This document shows positions 8,742 through 17,246 of a stretch of DNA of 64,000 nt, piece after piece. Position 1 is the first letter of the stretch; every line of letters begins with the position of its first letter. Position numbers and translations under genes: made by a program. Below the pieces are notes generated by a model. It had not been told where the DNA came from. It saw nothing but the letters and a program-made list of their open reading frames with translations, and searched no databases. This DNA comes from Falsiruegeria litorea R37 (GTDB lineage: Bacteria; Pseudomonadota; Alphaproteobacteria; Rhodobacterales; Rhodobacteraceae): assembly GCF_900172225.1 (NCBI RefSeq), contig NZ_FWFO01000001.1, positions 1,674,001 through 1,738,000 of the forward strand, given 5' to 3'.

Positions 8742-9443
8742 CTAGTCGCGAAATGCTTCGGCCAACACATCCTCGGCCTGGGGTGTCAGACGGCGTTCGT
8801 CGCGCAAGAGGCGCAGGCGTTTGCGGTGCCCAGCCTCGATGTGGGCGCGCATGGCGGCTTCGGCGGCGTCGGCATCGCGGGCGCGCAGCGCGCGCAGGAT
8901 GGCTTCGTGCTCTTCGACCGAGGCTGCGGCACGCGTCGGGTCCGACAGGATGATCGGCCCCAGGATCAACAGGGTCCTTTGCAATCCAGCCATTGACTTG
9001 AGCAGAAAGCGGTTCTTGGCAGCATCCAGCAGTGTCAGGTGGAACTGGCGGTTCAGGTGATAGGCCTGGTTCAAATCGCTGCAGGTCGCCATATCGGCAT
9101 TCAGCGCATCCAGTTCTGCCAGTTCTATGTCCGACGCCGTGCGGGCCGCCATCCGTGCAGCAGTGCCTTCGAGAACGGCGCGCATATCATAGAGTTCCAT
9201 CACCTCAGCATACCCGAGCTTGCGGATCGTGGCGCCGACGCGGGGCACATGTTCAACCAGCCCGTCGGCTTCGAGCATGCGGATCGCTTCGCGCACGGGG
9301 GTTCGGCTCAACTCCAGTCGCGTCGCCAACTCGGTCTCGGTGACGCGGTCACCTGCCTGAAGCGTCCCGGTGCGAATGTCATCCAACATTCGGGCATAAG
9401 CGATAGACGCCGATGAACTCTCTTTGCGCTGCGTGCTGCTCAT
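8742..9443 (-). CDS. GntR-family transcriptional regulator, FCD domain
   Basis: This is a 233-residue repressor or activator. The N-terminal winged helix-turn-helix (about 12-78) contains the GntR signature LSRTPVREAIRMLEADGLVEH. The FCD ligand domain (about 88-215) has the metal-site pattern D...H...H...H (DLNQAYHLNRQFH and EEHEAIL). It is divergent to the AbrB-type membrane gene, and a FadR-like operator lies between them, so it probably controls both. Its ligand is likely a small organic acid, by family. Confidence 0.9.
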   Translation of the reverse strand: MSSTQRKESSSASIAYARMLDDIRTGTLQAGDRVTETELATRLELSRTPVREAIRMLEADGLVEHVPRVGATIRKLGYAEVMELYDMRAVLEGTAARMAARTASDIELAELDALNADMATCSDLNQAYHLNRQFHLTLLDAAKNRFLLKSMAGLQRTLLILGPIILSDPTRAAASVEEHEAILRALRARDADAAEAAMRAHIEAGHRKRLRLLRDERRLTPQAEDVLAEAFRD

Positions 9444-9468
9444 GGCAGGGACCTTGGATTGACTCTAT

Positions 9469-9496
9469 TGCATCCAGTTGTATACGACTGGATGCA
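9469..9496. promoter_or_regulatory. Palindromic GntR operator between divergent genes
   Basis: A perfect 10-bp inverted repeat (TGCATCCAGT at 9469-9478 and ACTGGATGCA at 9487-9496) flanks an 8-nt centre. The centre with one base each side reads TTGTATACGA (9478-9487), which fits the FadR/FCD operator pattern T-GT-N-AC-A. It lies 25 bp from the regulator start and 34 bp from the transporter start, so a bound dimer could block both promoters. Confidence 0.7.
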
Positions 9497-9530
9497 TAGC
9501 CGCCAGAACAATAATCCTGTTGGAGTGTCC

Positions 9531-10565
9531 ATGTCCCCCCTGCCGCCGCGTTTGGTAACATTCTTGATCGCAGCCATTGGCGCCGCGGTATTCTGGCTCT
9601 TGCATCTGCCGCTGCCGTTTTTGTTTGGTCCGATGTGCACTTGCCTGATCGCCGCCTTGGCAGGCGTCGAGCTGAGGGGCGTCAAAGTTGTTTCTACATC
9701 GGCCAGAACAGTTCTGGGCATCGCGGTCGGCAGCGCCATCACTCTGGATCTGGTGATGAAACTGCCGGACATGGCAATCACGCTGACGATCATGGCCGTT
9801 TACATCGCCCTGATTGCGGTGATCGGGGTTCCCTTTTTCACCCGTCTGTGCGGCTTTGACCGGGTTACGGCCTATTTCAGCGCCATGCCGGGCGGGTTGC
9901 AGGACATGATCCTGTTCGGGCAAGAGGCAGGGGGCAACGTGCGCGCCCTGTCGCTGATCCATGTGACCCGCGTCCTGGTGATCGTCTCGATCGCGCCGTT
10001 CATCCTGACCGAAGTCTATGGCGTGTCCCTCAGCGGTGCCGTGGGGGAGCCGGTTGGCGATCTTCCACCTTTGCAACTGGCCCTGATGGTCATCCTTGCC
10101 ATCGTGGGATGGAAAGGGGGCGAACGCATCGGCCTGTTTGGGGCCGCGATCCTGGGGCCGCTGATCCTGGCGGCGGGCGCGACGCTTTTGGGGCTGTTGG
10201 AACACCGCCCCCCGGCCGAGGCGATTTTTGTGGCCCAGTTTGTGATCGGCATGGGGTTGGGGGTGTCCTATACTGGTATCACCACTGCCGAGCTGCGCCG
10301 GATCGTTTTATCCGGCGCGGCCTTTGTTTTGTTGCTGGCGGTAATGGCCAAGGCGATCACCTATTTTGTGGTGCAGATGGGGCTGGCTGACCCGGTCGAG
10401 GCCTTTCTGGCGTTTTCGCCGGGGGGGCAGGCCGAGATGACGGTTCTGGCTCTGGCCGTGGGGGCGGACCTGGGATTTGTGGTCCTGCACCACCTGGTGC
10501 GCATGGTTGTTGTTATCGCCGGAGCCCCGGTTGCGGCACGCTATTTCCTGGATCAAAAAGAATGA
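9531..10565 (+). CDS. AbrB-type integral membrane protein (PF05145, duplicated domain)
   Basis: This hydrophobic protein of 344 residues has about ten membrane segments arranged as two related halves; both halves carry the AMPGGLQDMILFG / FSPGGQAEMTVLAL type loop (about residues 116 and 295). Members are often called AbrB family or ammonia monooxygenase-like in databases, but those names do not describe function; a transport role is likely. The ATG at 9531 is chosen because GGAG sits 5 nt upstream; the frame is open from 9459, but that would run through the operator. It is the probable target of the divergent GntR regulator. Confidence 0.85.
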   Translation: MSPLPPRLVTFLIAAIGAAVFWLLHLPLPFLFGPMCTCLIAALAGVELRGVKVVSTSARTVLGIAVGSAITLDLVMKLPDMAITLTIMAVYIALIAVIGVPFFTRLCGFDRVTAYFSAMPGGLQDMILFGQEAGGNVRALSLIHVTRVLVIVSIAPFILTEVYGVSLSGAVGEPVGDLPPLQLALMVILAIVGWKGGERIGLFGAAILGPLILAAGATLLGLLEHRPPAEAIFVAQFVIGMGLGVSYTGITTAELRRIVLSGAAFVLLLAVMAKAITYFVVQMGLADPVEAFLAFSPGGQAEMTVLALAVGADLGFVVLHHLVRMVVVIAGAPVAARYFLDQKE

Positions 10566-10586
10566 CAAAAACTGCGCAATTCCCTC

Positions 10587-10615
10587 TTGCACCTCGTCGT
10601 CGGCTTGGGTACATC
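10587..10615 (+). promoter_or_regulatory. Possible tRNA-Val promoter
   Basis: TTGCAC (10587-10592), a 17-bp spacer and TACATC (10610-10615) lie just before the tRNA. The -10 matches the consensus in only three positions, so this is weak. Confidence 0.35.
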
Positions 10616-10624
10616 CGCCCTCAC

Positions 10625-10700
<76 letters not shown>

Positions 10701-11011
10701 TTTTCCCCACAATTTCAGATGGTTTGCAGGGGGTTCTGGCCGTCAGAAATGGGCGACTCCCAAAACCCAGGCATGAGAGCCACAGAGTCGGCGTTCCCAT
10801 GTTCCTGTCCCGTCACGGGCGGCCTGCAGGTGAAAGGCAGCGAAGACATCGCAATGCCCCAATGCCAGCGCCAAGCAGCCATCCGCCTTGATGGGAACTG
10901 AGATCGCCTCATGTGCATTTAGGGTGGAAAGCCCAGTTCACTGCTCGCTGCACCAAACTCGGCTATGCGGTATTTCATGACTGATGGCGGGTTCGCCTGC
11001 AAACGTGGCGC
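10701..11011. other. Intergenic region after tRNA-Val
   Basis: This 311-bp stretch has no gene I can support. Short overlapping frames on both strands lack ribosome binding sites. No attachment-site repeat of the tRNA 3' end is visible in it. Confidence 0.5.
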
Positions 11012-11776
11012 TTAGGCGGTCAGTGCTTCGACGGCCTTCATCACGTCTTTAGCCTGCCCTTGGTCCACATGACCAAATGCCCCTGAATCATTGTCCCAAT
11101 ACTGGCCAGACGCATCTGCATGACCGGCATCCAAAGAGAGGCGGCAAAGGATGTCTGCCCCGATCTGCAAGTCATTGCCTGCAACGCCGAAGCCTTCTTT
11201 AACCATTTTCGAGGCCAGCAGAGAGCCAGGATTGACCGAGATGAATATGGGGCCGTCTGGGTGTTTGGCTGCCATTTCGGCCGACCACAGTGTGATGGCG
11301 CGTTTGCTTTGTGCGTAGGCACCCATGTCGTTCAGGCGGGTTTCTCCAGAAAGCGCGGTCAAATCCACCGGAGCCTGGGCAGCAGAAGACAGACTGATGA
11401 CGCGACCATCCTGCGGGAGGAGCGGTAGTAACACGGTGGTCAAAACGTGCGGGGCCAGCGTGTTGACGACAAATCGGACATCCTGACCGTTCGGCAGGAT
11501 CGGCTGTGGTGTTTTGTACACGCCTGCATTGTTGATCAGAACGTCAATCCGGTCATGATTGGCAGCAACAGCCTTTGCCAATTCCGTGGTTTCGTGAAGT
11601 GACGAGAGGTCCGCTTCATAGGTGGCAACGTCACCGCCGACGCCTTTGGCGGCGGCCTCCAGTTTGCCCGCACTGCGGCCATGCAGGATGACCTTGTGAC
11701 CTTTGCCGACCAAGGTCTTGGCGGTCAAAAGCCCTATGCCGTCGGTCGATCCGGTGATGAGTATGGTTTTGGTCAT
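11012..11776 (-). CDS. Short-chain dehydrogenase/reductase
   Basis: This is a classical SDR of 254 residues using NAD(P). The cofactor motif TGSTDGIG is at 8-15, the structural NNAG at 82-85 and the catalytic YAQSK (Tyr154, Lys158), with the serine in ISLSS at about 130. The substrate is unknown; some similarity to retinol-dehydrogenase-like SDRs is suggested by HGRSAGKLE after the second strand. It is the last gene of a four-gene minus-strand operon, 5 nt after the luciferase-like gene. Confidence 0.88.
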   Translation of the reverse strand: MTKTILITGSTDGIGLLTAKTLVGKGHKVILHGRSAGKLEAAAKGVGGDVATYEADLSSLHETTELAKAVAANHDRIDVLINNAGVYKTPQPILPNGQDVRFVVNTLAPHVLTTVLLPLLPQDGRVISLSSAAQAPVDLTALSGETRLNDMGAYAQSKRAITLWSAEMAAKHPDGPIFISVNPGSLLASKMVKEGFGVAGNDLQIGADILCRLSLDAGHADASGQYWDNDSGAFGHVDQGQAKDVMKAVEALTA

Positions 11777-11781
11777 GACTT

Positions 11782-12774
11782 TTATCCTTGGCTTGGGAAT
11801 TCCGGCAGCACCTCGGCTGCGAGGCGTCTCATTGTGTCTTCGATGTCGGCTTGATTGAACCGCAGGTTCAGCGCGACGTGGTTGATCCCGTGCAGGCGAA
11901 GCTGGCCCAAATAGGATTTCAGGAAAGACACCCCTGATCTAAAGCCCAGGTGAATGGGCTGAGCCGGGGCATCATCGTCGGCGACGAGATCAACATAAAG
12001 CGATTGCATCACAGGTTTGGCTTGCGCGCCTGCCGTTGCCTCTCTTGCGCGATAATCTCGGACGATCTGCGCCTGCGATGCGATATCGCGGGGATAGGTC
12101 ATCCAGCCGTCTCCATGCGCAGCAACCCAATCCGGAGACTGCTGCGACCCGCCTGTGATCAGAATGGGCAATCGGGTGCCCGTAGGTTTGGGCAGCATAT
12201 CCAGGGCACCGTTCAACGTTCCGTGGTCGCCACTGTAGGTTGGATAGTCTGCCGCCACGGCACGGATATACGCCAGGCTTTCGCGAAAACGCGCGCCACG
12301 GTCGGCATAGCTCATCCCCAAAGCGGGATATTCTTCTGGCCGGTCTCCGGAGGCGACACCCAACAGGAGACGTCCGCCAGAGAGTTGATCGGCCGAGGCC
12401 GCAGCCTTTGCTACATCAGCTGGGTGGCGCAGTGGCAAGATTATGCTGGCAACGCCAAGTGCGATGTTTCGCGTCGCACCTGATAGCAGGCCAAGATAGA
12501 CAAACGGATCAAACACTTGCCCGGCATCGCCAAAACTCGGTACATTGAACGGTACATCCCGCAGCCACAGGGCGGAAAAGCCGAGTTGATCTGCCATTTG
12601 TGCGCGTTCGAGATGACGTGACATGTCGGGCACCGGGTCATTGTGATGTGCGTCGAGCGGCACAACCAATCCAAGGCTCAATTCCCCTGGTTGGAACACC
12701 GTGTCATAGGCCCGGTTCAATGTCGGGAATGAAAGTGTGCCTGTTTCCGAAAGAGTTCGCAGATCTGTCATCAC
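11782..12774 (-). CDS. LLM-class (luciferase-like) oxidoreductase
   Basis: This is a flavin- or F420-type TIM-barrel oxidoreductase of 330 residues. The N-terminal strand LSLGLVVPLDAH, then FSALWLRDVPF (about 73), LGVASIILPLRHPADVAKAAASADQLSGGRLLLGVASGD (shown in parts at about 103-143) and ITGGSQQSPDWVAAHGDGWMTY are typical of the luciferase-like subfamily that often sits near SDR or CmcJ-like genes. It probably uses FMN with an external reductase. The gap to the SDR gene is 5 nt, and to the CmcJ-like gene upstream also 5 nt. Confidence 0.85.
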   Translation of the reverse strand: MMTDLRTLSETGTLSFPTLNRAYDTVFQPGELSLGLVVPLDAHHNDPVPDMSRHLERAQMADQLGFSALWLRDVPFNVPSFGDAGQVFDPFVYLGLLSGATRNIALGVASIILPLRHPADVAKAAASADQLSGGRLLLGVASGDRPEEYPALGMSYADRGARFRESLAYIRAVAADYPTYSGDHGTLNGALDMLPKPTGTRLPILITGGSQQSPDWVAAHGDGWMTYPRDIASQAQIVRDYRAREATAGAQAKPVMQSLYVDLVADDDAPAQPIHLGFRSGVSFLKSYLGQLRLHGINHVALNLRFNQADIEDTMRRLAAEVLPEFPSQG

Positions 12775-12779
12775 GTGCC

Positions 12780-13556
12780 TCAGTACCGCACCAGGGTGCG
12801 GCTTTCGATGCTTTTGCGCTTGGTGATGATGGCTTCGTCTTCGATCATATCCAGCGCCGAATGCGCAATCGAGGGCTTGCCCCGGTTGTCATAGATATTG
12901 AATGCCACCACTTCGTCAGGCGTCATGCGGGACTGATATATCCATTCGTGATCCAGATTGGCGACCAGCCCCATGATATGCCCGCGCCGATCCGGATAGA
13001 TCAGGTCAAGCAAAACCCAGTCTTCATCAGGCACGCTTGAGGGCCTCACGAAGCCCAGAGGTGCTGAATTGATTGGGTTTTCGATTGGGCGCCAGACGTT
13101 GATGAAACCATAATGCCCGTCTGCCCATTCTCTGGCTTTTTGATCTCCAAGTATGTCGACCAGCCGCTGCTGCGCCCCCTCTGGGCTATAGTCGCTATGG
13201 ACGTTGCGGGCAGGCTTGCGGGTCGCATTCGGGTCATCGACGCGAACGGTGTGATCGAAGACAATGACCTCTTTCGCGCCAATGTTGCGGGTAAGAAGGG
13301 CGGTTAACTCCTGATCGTAGACGGCTTGCCACGCGCGGCTGTCGTCAAAGGCCCGCACCTTGGACGGCGCGTTGCAAAACCCAACGCTGTCGCTGGCAAA
13401 GCTGACGCTTGCACCAGCGCGCACATCTTTCAGCTTGACCTGGGTCGCCGCATGCTTGGGCGAGATCAACTCTCCGGCCACGCCACCTGCATCAATGTGA
13501 TAGGCTTGGCGCTCGGGTGCATGAACGTGGTAGTTTACGGTCGCAGCTTTGGTCAT
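12780..13556 (-). CDS. CmcJ/NvfI-family oxygenase-like protein
   Basis: This 258-residue protein resembles the CmcJ/NvfI family, whose members include iron/2-oxoglutarate-dependent oxygenases of natural-product pathways. A probable metal site is the HSD of RNVHSDYSPEGA (about residues 120-131), and family stretches are NVWRPIENPINSAPLGF and RGHIMGLVANLDHEWIYQSRM. The start is taken at the ATG at 13556, with AAGGA about 8 nt upstream; a longer reading from a TTG at 13607 has no such site. The substrate is unknown. It lies in one operon with a luciferase-like enzyme and an SDR. Confidence 0.75.
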   Translation of the reverse strand: MTKAATVNYHVHAPERQAYHIDAGGVAGELISPKHAATQVKLKDVRAGASVSFASDSVGFCNAPSKVRAFDDSRAWQAVYDQELTALLTRNIGAKEVIVFDHTVRVDDPNATRKPARNVHSDYSPEGAQQRLVDILGDQKAREWADGHYGFINVWRPIENPINSAPLGFVRPSSVPDEDWVLLDLIYPDRRGHIMGLVANLDHEWIYQSRMTPDEVVAFNIYDNRGKPSIAHSALDMIEDEAIITKRKSIESRTLVRY

Positions 13557-13612
13557 TGCAGGCTTCCTTGTCGCATGCGGCCCGATGCAAGCGATCGGGC
13601 CGGTCAAGTGGT

Positions 13613-13915
13613 TCAGGCAAGGTCGTCTTTGCCCTCGATCACAAAATGGTAACTCTCAGAGCCAGCTGTGCGCGCGTCGAGATGCGGTTTGTAGTCAGGG
13701 TCATTCATGAAATTCATGGCCGCGTCCCTGGTCGGCCATTCCAGAATGATCCGCAACGCAGCAGCCTGGTCGCTCCCTTCGACCTGCTCATGAGACGCGG
13801 TGCGCGCCAGATATCTGCCACCATGCTTCGCAACCAGCTTGTTGGCGGTAGGCAGATAGTCCGGGATCCAATCTTCGCTGGAGGGCGTGACGGCAAGAAC
13901 AGAATAATAGGCCAT
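13613..13915 (-). CDS. DUF1330-like small protein
   Basis: This 100-residue protein resembles the dimeric alpha/beta-barrel fold of DUF1330: a first strand YYSVLAVTP, then GGRYLARTASHEQVEG, then LRIILEWPTRDAAMNFMNDPDYKPHLDAR (seen in parts). Family members are thought to bind or transform small molecules, but no function is established. AGGAG lies 8 nt before the ATG. It is the first gene of the minus-strand operon, divergent to the LysR gene. Confidence 0.75.
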   Translation of the reverse strand: MAYYSVLAVTPSSEDWIPDYLPTANKLVAKHGGRYLARTASHEQVEGSDQAAALRIILEWPTRDAAMNFMNDPDYKPHLDARTAGSESYHFVIEGKDDLA

Positions 13916-13987
13916 GGGGGCGTCTCCTGGTTTGTGTTGCGCAAGATATGACCTGTTGCAAATGCGGAATAAACTGGGGAGAATTTG

Positions 13988-14005
13988 AAATCAGAATTCT
14001 GGTTT
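13988..14005. promoter_or_regulatory. Dyad operator between the redox operon and lysR
   Basis: The 18-bp sequence AAA-T-CAGAATTCTG-G-TTT is palindromic except for one position on each side. It sits 10 bp before the LysR start codon and about 75 bp before the DUF1330-like gene. It is a likely site for the LysR protein itself. Confidence 0.5.
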
Positions 14006-14015
14006 TGGATATAAA

Positions 14016-14930
14016 ATGGAAACCGATACCCTTCGCCTGTTCGTCCTTGCCGCGGACAAACTGAACATCAGTGCAGCCGGGCGAGAGCTCGGTCTCGCAC
14101 CTTCTGTGGCCAGCGCATGGATGACAAAGCTGGAAAAATGTATCGGCGCTGATCTTCTGCACCGTTCGACACGCAAGGTTGCCCTGTCCATGGAGGGGGT
14201 GGAGTTCTTGCCCTATGCCCGTGATATCGTCGCGCGCGAGGACGCGGCCAGAGCGGCGCTCGGGCAAGGCCGCGCCAAGGTTTCCGGCACCCTGCGCTTC
14301 ACTGCCCCCAGCACCTTCGCGCAGCTCTACATCGCACCCATTCTGCCAGAGTTCATGGCAGATCATCCTGAACTTCGCCTCGACATGCGCCTGTCAGACA
14401 AGCAATTCGATCTCATCGACGGCAGTTTCGATCTGGCCCTTCGCAACGCCGTTTTGGAGGACTCGACACTACGCGGTCGCAAACTTGCAGACGACACCCG
14501 TATCCTCTGTGCATCGCCAAAGTATTTGGAAGAGAACGGACATCCGGAAACGCCGGTTGATCTTCGCAACCACCGCCTTGTGGCCTTTGGAAACGACGAG
14601 CCCCTGCGCCTGATCAAGGGTGACGGTGCCATTGCGCAGTTTGATCCAAGCGCCGACAACTGCAAGCTGATCTTTGATGATGGCCATAGCCACAAGCTCG
14701 CGACATTGGCGGGCGCGGGCGTTGCTGCTCATTCTTTGTGGAGCGTCCATGCTGAGCTATCTACGGGAAACCTGGTTCGCGTGCTGCCGGACTACACCTG
14801 CGTCGCCAACACGGCACTTTGGCTGATCTACCCGCAAACCAATGTTCTCTCGGTAAAGGTACGGGTATTCATGGATTTCCTCCTTGAACGGATCGGGCGC
14901 AATCCACAGTGGATTGCGCATCCTCAATGA
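14016..14930 (+). CDS. LysR-family transcriptional regulator
   Basis: This is a 304-residue LTTR. The N-terminal helix-turn-helix (about 1-60) reads LRLFVLAADKLNISAAGRELGLAPS in outline, followed by LLHRSTRKVALS. The effector domain starts at about 88 (SGTLRFTAPSTFAQLYI) and belongs to the CrgA/DmlR-like type. It is divergent from the DUF1330-CmcJ-LLM-SDR operon and most likely controls it. The ribosome binding site is weak. Confidence 0.9.
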   Translation: METDTLRLFVLAADKLNISAAGRELGLAPSVASAWMTKLEKCIGADLLHRSTRKVALSMEGVEFLPYARDIVAREDAARAALGQGRAKVSGTLRFTAPSTFAQLYIAPILPEFMADHPELRLDMRLSDKQFDLIDGSFDLALRNAVLEDSTLRGRKLADDTRILCASPKYLEENGHPETPVDLRNHRLVAFGNDEPLRLIKGDGAIAQFDPSADNCKLIFDDGHSHKLATLAGAGVAAHSLWSVHAELSTGNLVRVLPDYTCVANTALWLIYPQTNVLSVKVRVFMDFLLERIGRNPQWIAHPQ

Positions 14931-15037
14931 ACGACACGACCAAGACCGCCTGCAGCCATTCGGACACAACGCGGCAGGTGTCAAAGCGGGTACAAGGCGC
15001 CGTTTGGCAGAGCGGCAATACGTTTGCAGCGAAAGCA

Positions 15038-15061
15038 CCATTGGATATGAGGATCCAATGG
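15038..15061. terminator. Hairpin between convergent lysR and sensor kinase genes
   Basis: A perfect 9-bp stem (CCATTGGAT 15038-15046, ATCCAATGG 15053-15061) has a 6-nt loop. It lies between two converging genes and has no clear T-run on either side, so it is a terminator candidate only. Confidence 0.5.
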
Positions 15062-15073
15062 CTATTGGCCGCC

Positions 15074-16444
15074 CTAAGTGGCCATGGCGGGCAAAGACAG
15101 TGTCAGGCTGGCCCCACGTAAGACCCTGTTTATTGACAAGTGCCCGCCATGGCGCTCTGCGACCGAAGAGACGATGGCCAAGCCCAAGCCACTCCCTTCT
15201 GATGGTTCGATCTGTGAGAAACGCCTGAAGGCGGCGTCTGCCTGTTCGGGGATCAATCCCTTACCGTTATCTTCAACGGTGATCTGCGCAATCCCGTCAT
15301 GACAGGTCAGGGCAACCTTGATTACGCTCAGGGTTTTGCCCCCATGCTTCAAAGCGTTGTCGATCAGGTTTTTTATGGCTTCTGTCACAAAAAGAGGGTC
15401 ACCCTGAACAACGACTGGGGCGTCTGGCACACTGACACCGAAATCAATGTCCTCTTTCAGCACGATTGGCCCCATATCCGCGCAGGTCTGCCGGACAAGT
15501 AGCGTCAGATCGAAACTCTGTTGTGCTGCAGGCCGAAGGGGGTGTTGAAGGCGATCCAGCGACAACAGTTGATCCGCGACGCGGGCAGATGAACGCGCCG
15601 CCGCAATCAGCTCGGAAATCCGCTGGTTTCGGTCTGTTTCCGAGCGTGCATCCCGGACGCTTTCTGCCATGGACTGCACGGCGGCGGCGGGATTGCGCAG
15701 TTGATGAGCGGCATCCGAGATGAAGGCCTGATGCGCGTCAATGCTGGCCTCGACCTGACCCAGCAGGCGGTTGAGCGTGCGGACGATGCCGTTCGCTTCG
15801 ATCGGGACGGGGCGCTTGATCCGGCTCAGATCGTCGGGGGAGCGCACGGCAATCGCTTCTTCAAGATCCAGCAGCGGACGCAGGCCAAGCCCGACGCCGA
15901 ACCACACCACAAGTGCCAAAGTTGCCAGCAGCACGCCAATCAAGGCGGCGGCGCGGATCGCGAGTTGCGTTGCAAGCTGGTTTCGGTCCGTCAGGCGTTG
16001 CCAGACAGTGACTGTGGTGTCCCCAGTCATAGTGTCGATGGTCAGCCGCTCGGTCACCTGCAACACCCGCACCTCTTCGTCGCGATAGATCGCCTGGAAC
16101 AGATGCGGTGTGTTCAGGGCAGGGCGTGGTTTTTCCCCACCGGTCGGTGGATAGGCGTATCCGGTGACATAGATACCCCCGGGGCCCGTTGCGTGGTAGA
16201 ACACCTCGCCTCCGGCGGCATCGCCGATCAGGTCACGGGTGGTGAGCGACAGCACGTCCCCTTCGGACACGGCCACATCTCGGGAAATGGCCAGGGCTGC
16301 GGACAGAAGCGAGCGGTCGAACAACTCTTGCGCGGTCTGCTGTGCGACCGTCACCCGCCAGAACCCCACGATCAGCGCCATGGCCAGCAGCGGAGTGAGG
16401 ATCACCGCAAAAAGGCGCAGGCGGAGCGACGCGCGGCGCATCAA
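15074..16444 (-). CDS. Sensor histidine kinase, TctE-like
   Basis: This is a 456-residue membrane kinase. The first helix is at about 11-30, a periplasmic sensor region spans about 35-160 and the second helix is at about 162-187. A HAMP-like linker follows, then the phosphoacceptor His247 in SDAAHQLRNP, the N box AIKNLIDNALKHGG, and G boxes VEDNGKGL and GSGLGLAIV. The gene overlaps the response regulator by four bases. Its position next to tctC supports sensing of a tri- or dicarboxylate. Confidence 0.93.
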   Translation of the reverse strand: MMRRASLRLRLFAVILTPLLAMALIVGFWRVTVAQQTAQELFDRSLLSAALAISRDVAVSEGDVLSLTTRDLIGDAAGGEVFYHATGPGGIYVTGYAYPPTGGEKPRPALNTPHLFQAIYRDEEVRVLQVTERLTIDTMTGDTTVTVWQRLTDRNQLATQLAIRAAALIGVLLATLALVVWFGVGLGLRPLLDLEEAIAVRSPDDLSRIKRPVPIEANGIVRTLNRLLGQVEASIDAHQAFISDAAHQLRNPAAAVQSMAESVRDARSETDRNQRISELIAAARSSARVADQLLSLDRLQHPLRPAAQQSFDLTLLVRQTCADMGPIVLKEDIDFGVSVPDAPVVVQGDPLFVTEAIKNLIDNALKHGGKTLSVIKVALTCHDGIAQITVEDNGKGLIPEQADAAFRRFSQIEPSEGSGLGLAIVSSVAERHGGHLSINRVLRGASLTLSLPAMAT

Positions 16445-17109
16445 CCGTTGACCTCAAGCAGGTATCCCAAACCGCGCGCGGTCTTGATGCCGACCCCATG
16501 CGGCGCCAGCCTTTTGCGCAGGCGCGAGACATGCGGTTCGATTGCGCTGTCGTCGACGTCGGCGCCCACACCATAGACATGCTCGATCAGCTGCGCCTTG
16601 GACACGATGCGCCCGCGTCGTTCCGCCAGACATTCCAGCACGGCCAGTTCCTTGCGTGGAATATCCAGTGCTGTGCCCTGCGCACTGACCTGACGTGTCG
16701 AACGGTCGAAGGTCACGGACCCCAGAACCTCTTGCGCGCCATAGTCCAGATCCTTACGGCGCGACAGGGCGCGAATGCGGGCCTCCAGCTCGTCCATCTC
16801 GAAGGGTTTGACCAGATAGTCATCGGCTCCGGTGTCCAGCCCGGCCACCCGGTCCGAAGTTTCCGACCGGGCCGTCAGCAGGATGACCGGTGTGCCGTCC
16901 CCTCTCGCGCGCAGGGCTGACAGAATATCCAGGCCGGATCGTCGCGGCAGGTTGATGTCCAGCACCACCAGGTCGGCGCCATCCTGGGCCAGAAAGTCAT
17001 CGGCAAGCTCTCCATCATGCAGCACATCCACCGCGTGACCGCGGTCGCGCAGGCGATAGGCAATCGCGTTGGCCAGGGTTTCGTTGTCTTCGACGATCGC
17101 AATCCGCAT
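16441..17109 (-). CDS. OmpR-type response regulator, TctD-like
   Basis: This is a 222-residue two-domain regulator. The receiver domain has acidic residues Glu7/Asp8, phosphorylation site Asp51 (VVLDINLPRRSG), Thr79 and Lys101 (YLVKPFE). The C-terminal winged helix (about 125-220) ends in HVSRLRKRLAPHGVGIKTARGLGY. The start is set at the ATG that begins the first strand MRIAIVEDNE; the frame is open up to 17196, but the extra residues are not part of the fold. It is divergent to tctC, which it should activate in response to its partner kinase. Confidence 0.92.
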   Translation of the reverse strand: MRIAIVEDNETLANAIAYRLRDRGHAVDVLHDGELADDFLAQDGADLVVLDINLPRRSGLDILSALRARGDGTPVILLTARSETSDRVAGLDTGADDYLVKPFEMDELEARIRALSRRKDLDYGAQEVLGSVTFDRSTRQVSAQGTALDIPRKELAVLECLAERRGRIVSKAQLIEHVYGVGADVDDSAIEPHVSRLRKRLAPHGVGIKTARGLGYLLEVNG

Positions 17110-17246
17110 GTCCGGGTCCGCAAGCTTGGCGCAAGGTTGATCCCCCATGATCAGCAGATCAACCGGGGAATCAACCCCGTACAGTTTGGCAATCATGGTG
17201 GTGCTGAGGAGGCTTCCGTGCTTGTCTGGTCAACAGGGAGGATCCA

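Noticed and set aside
8275-8770. Overlapping small frames between repeat copy A and the GntR gene, considered as a decayed transposase
   Set aside because: No transposase motif, no terminal inverted repeats and no target duplication could be seen.
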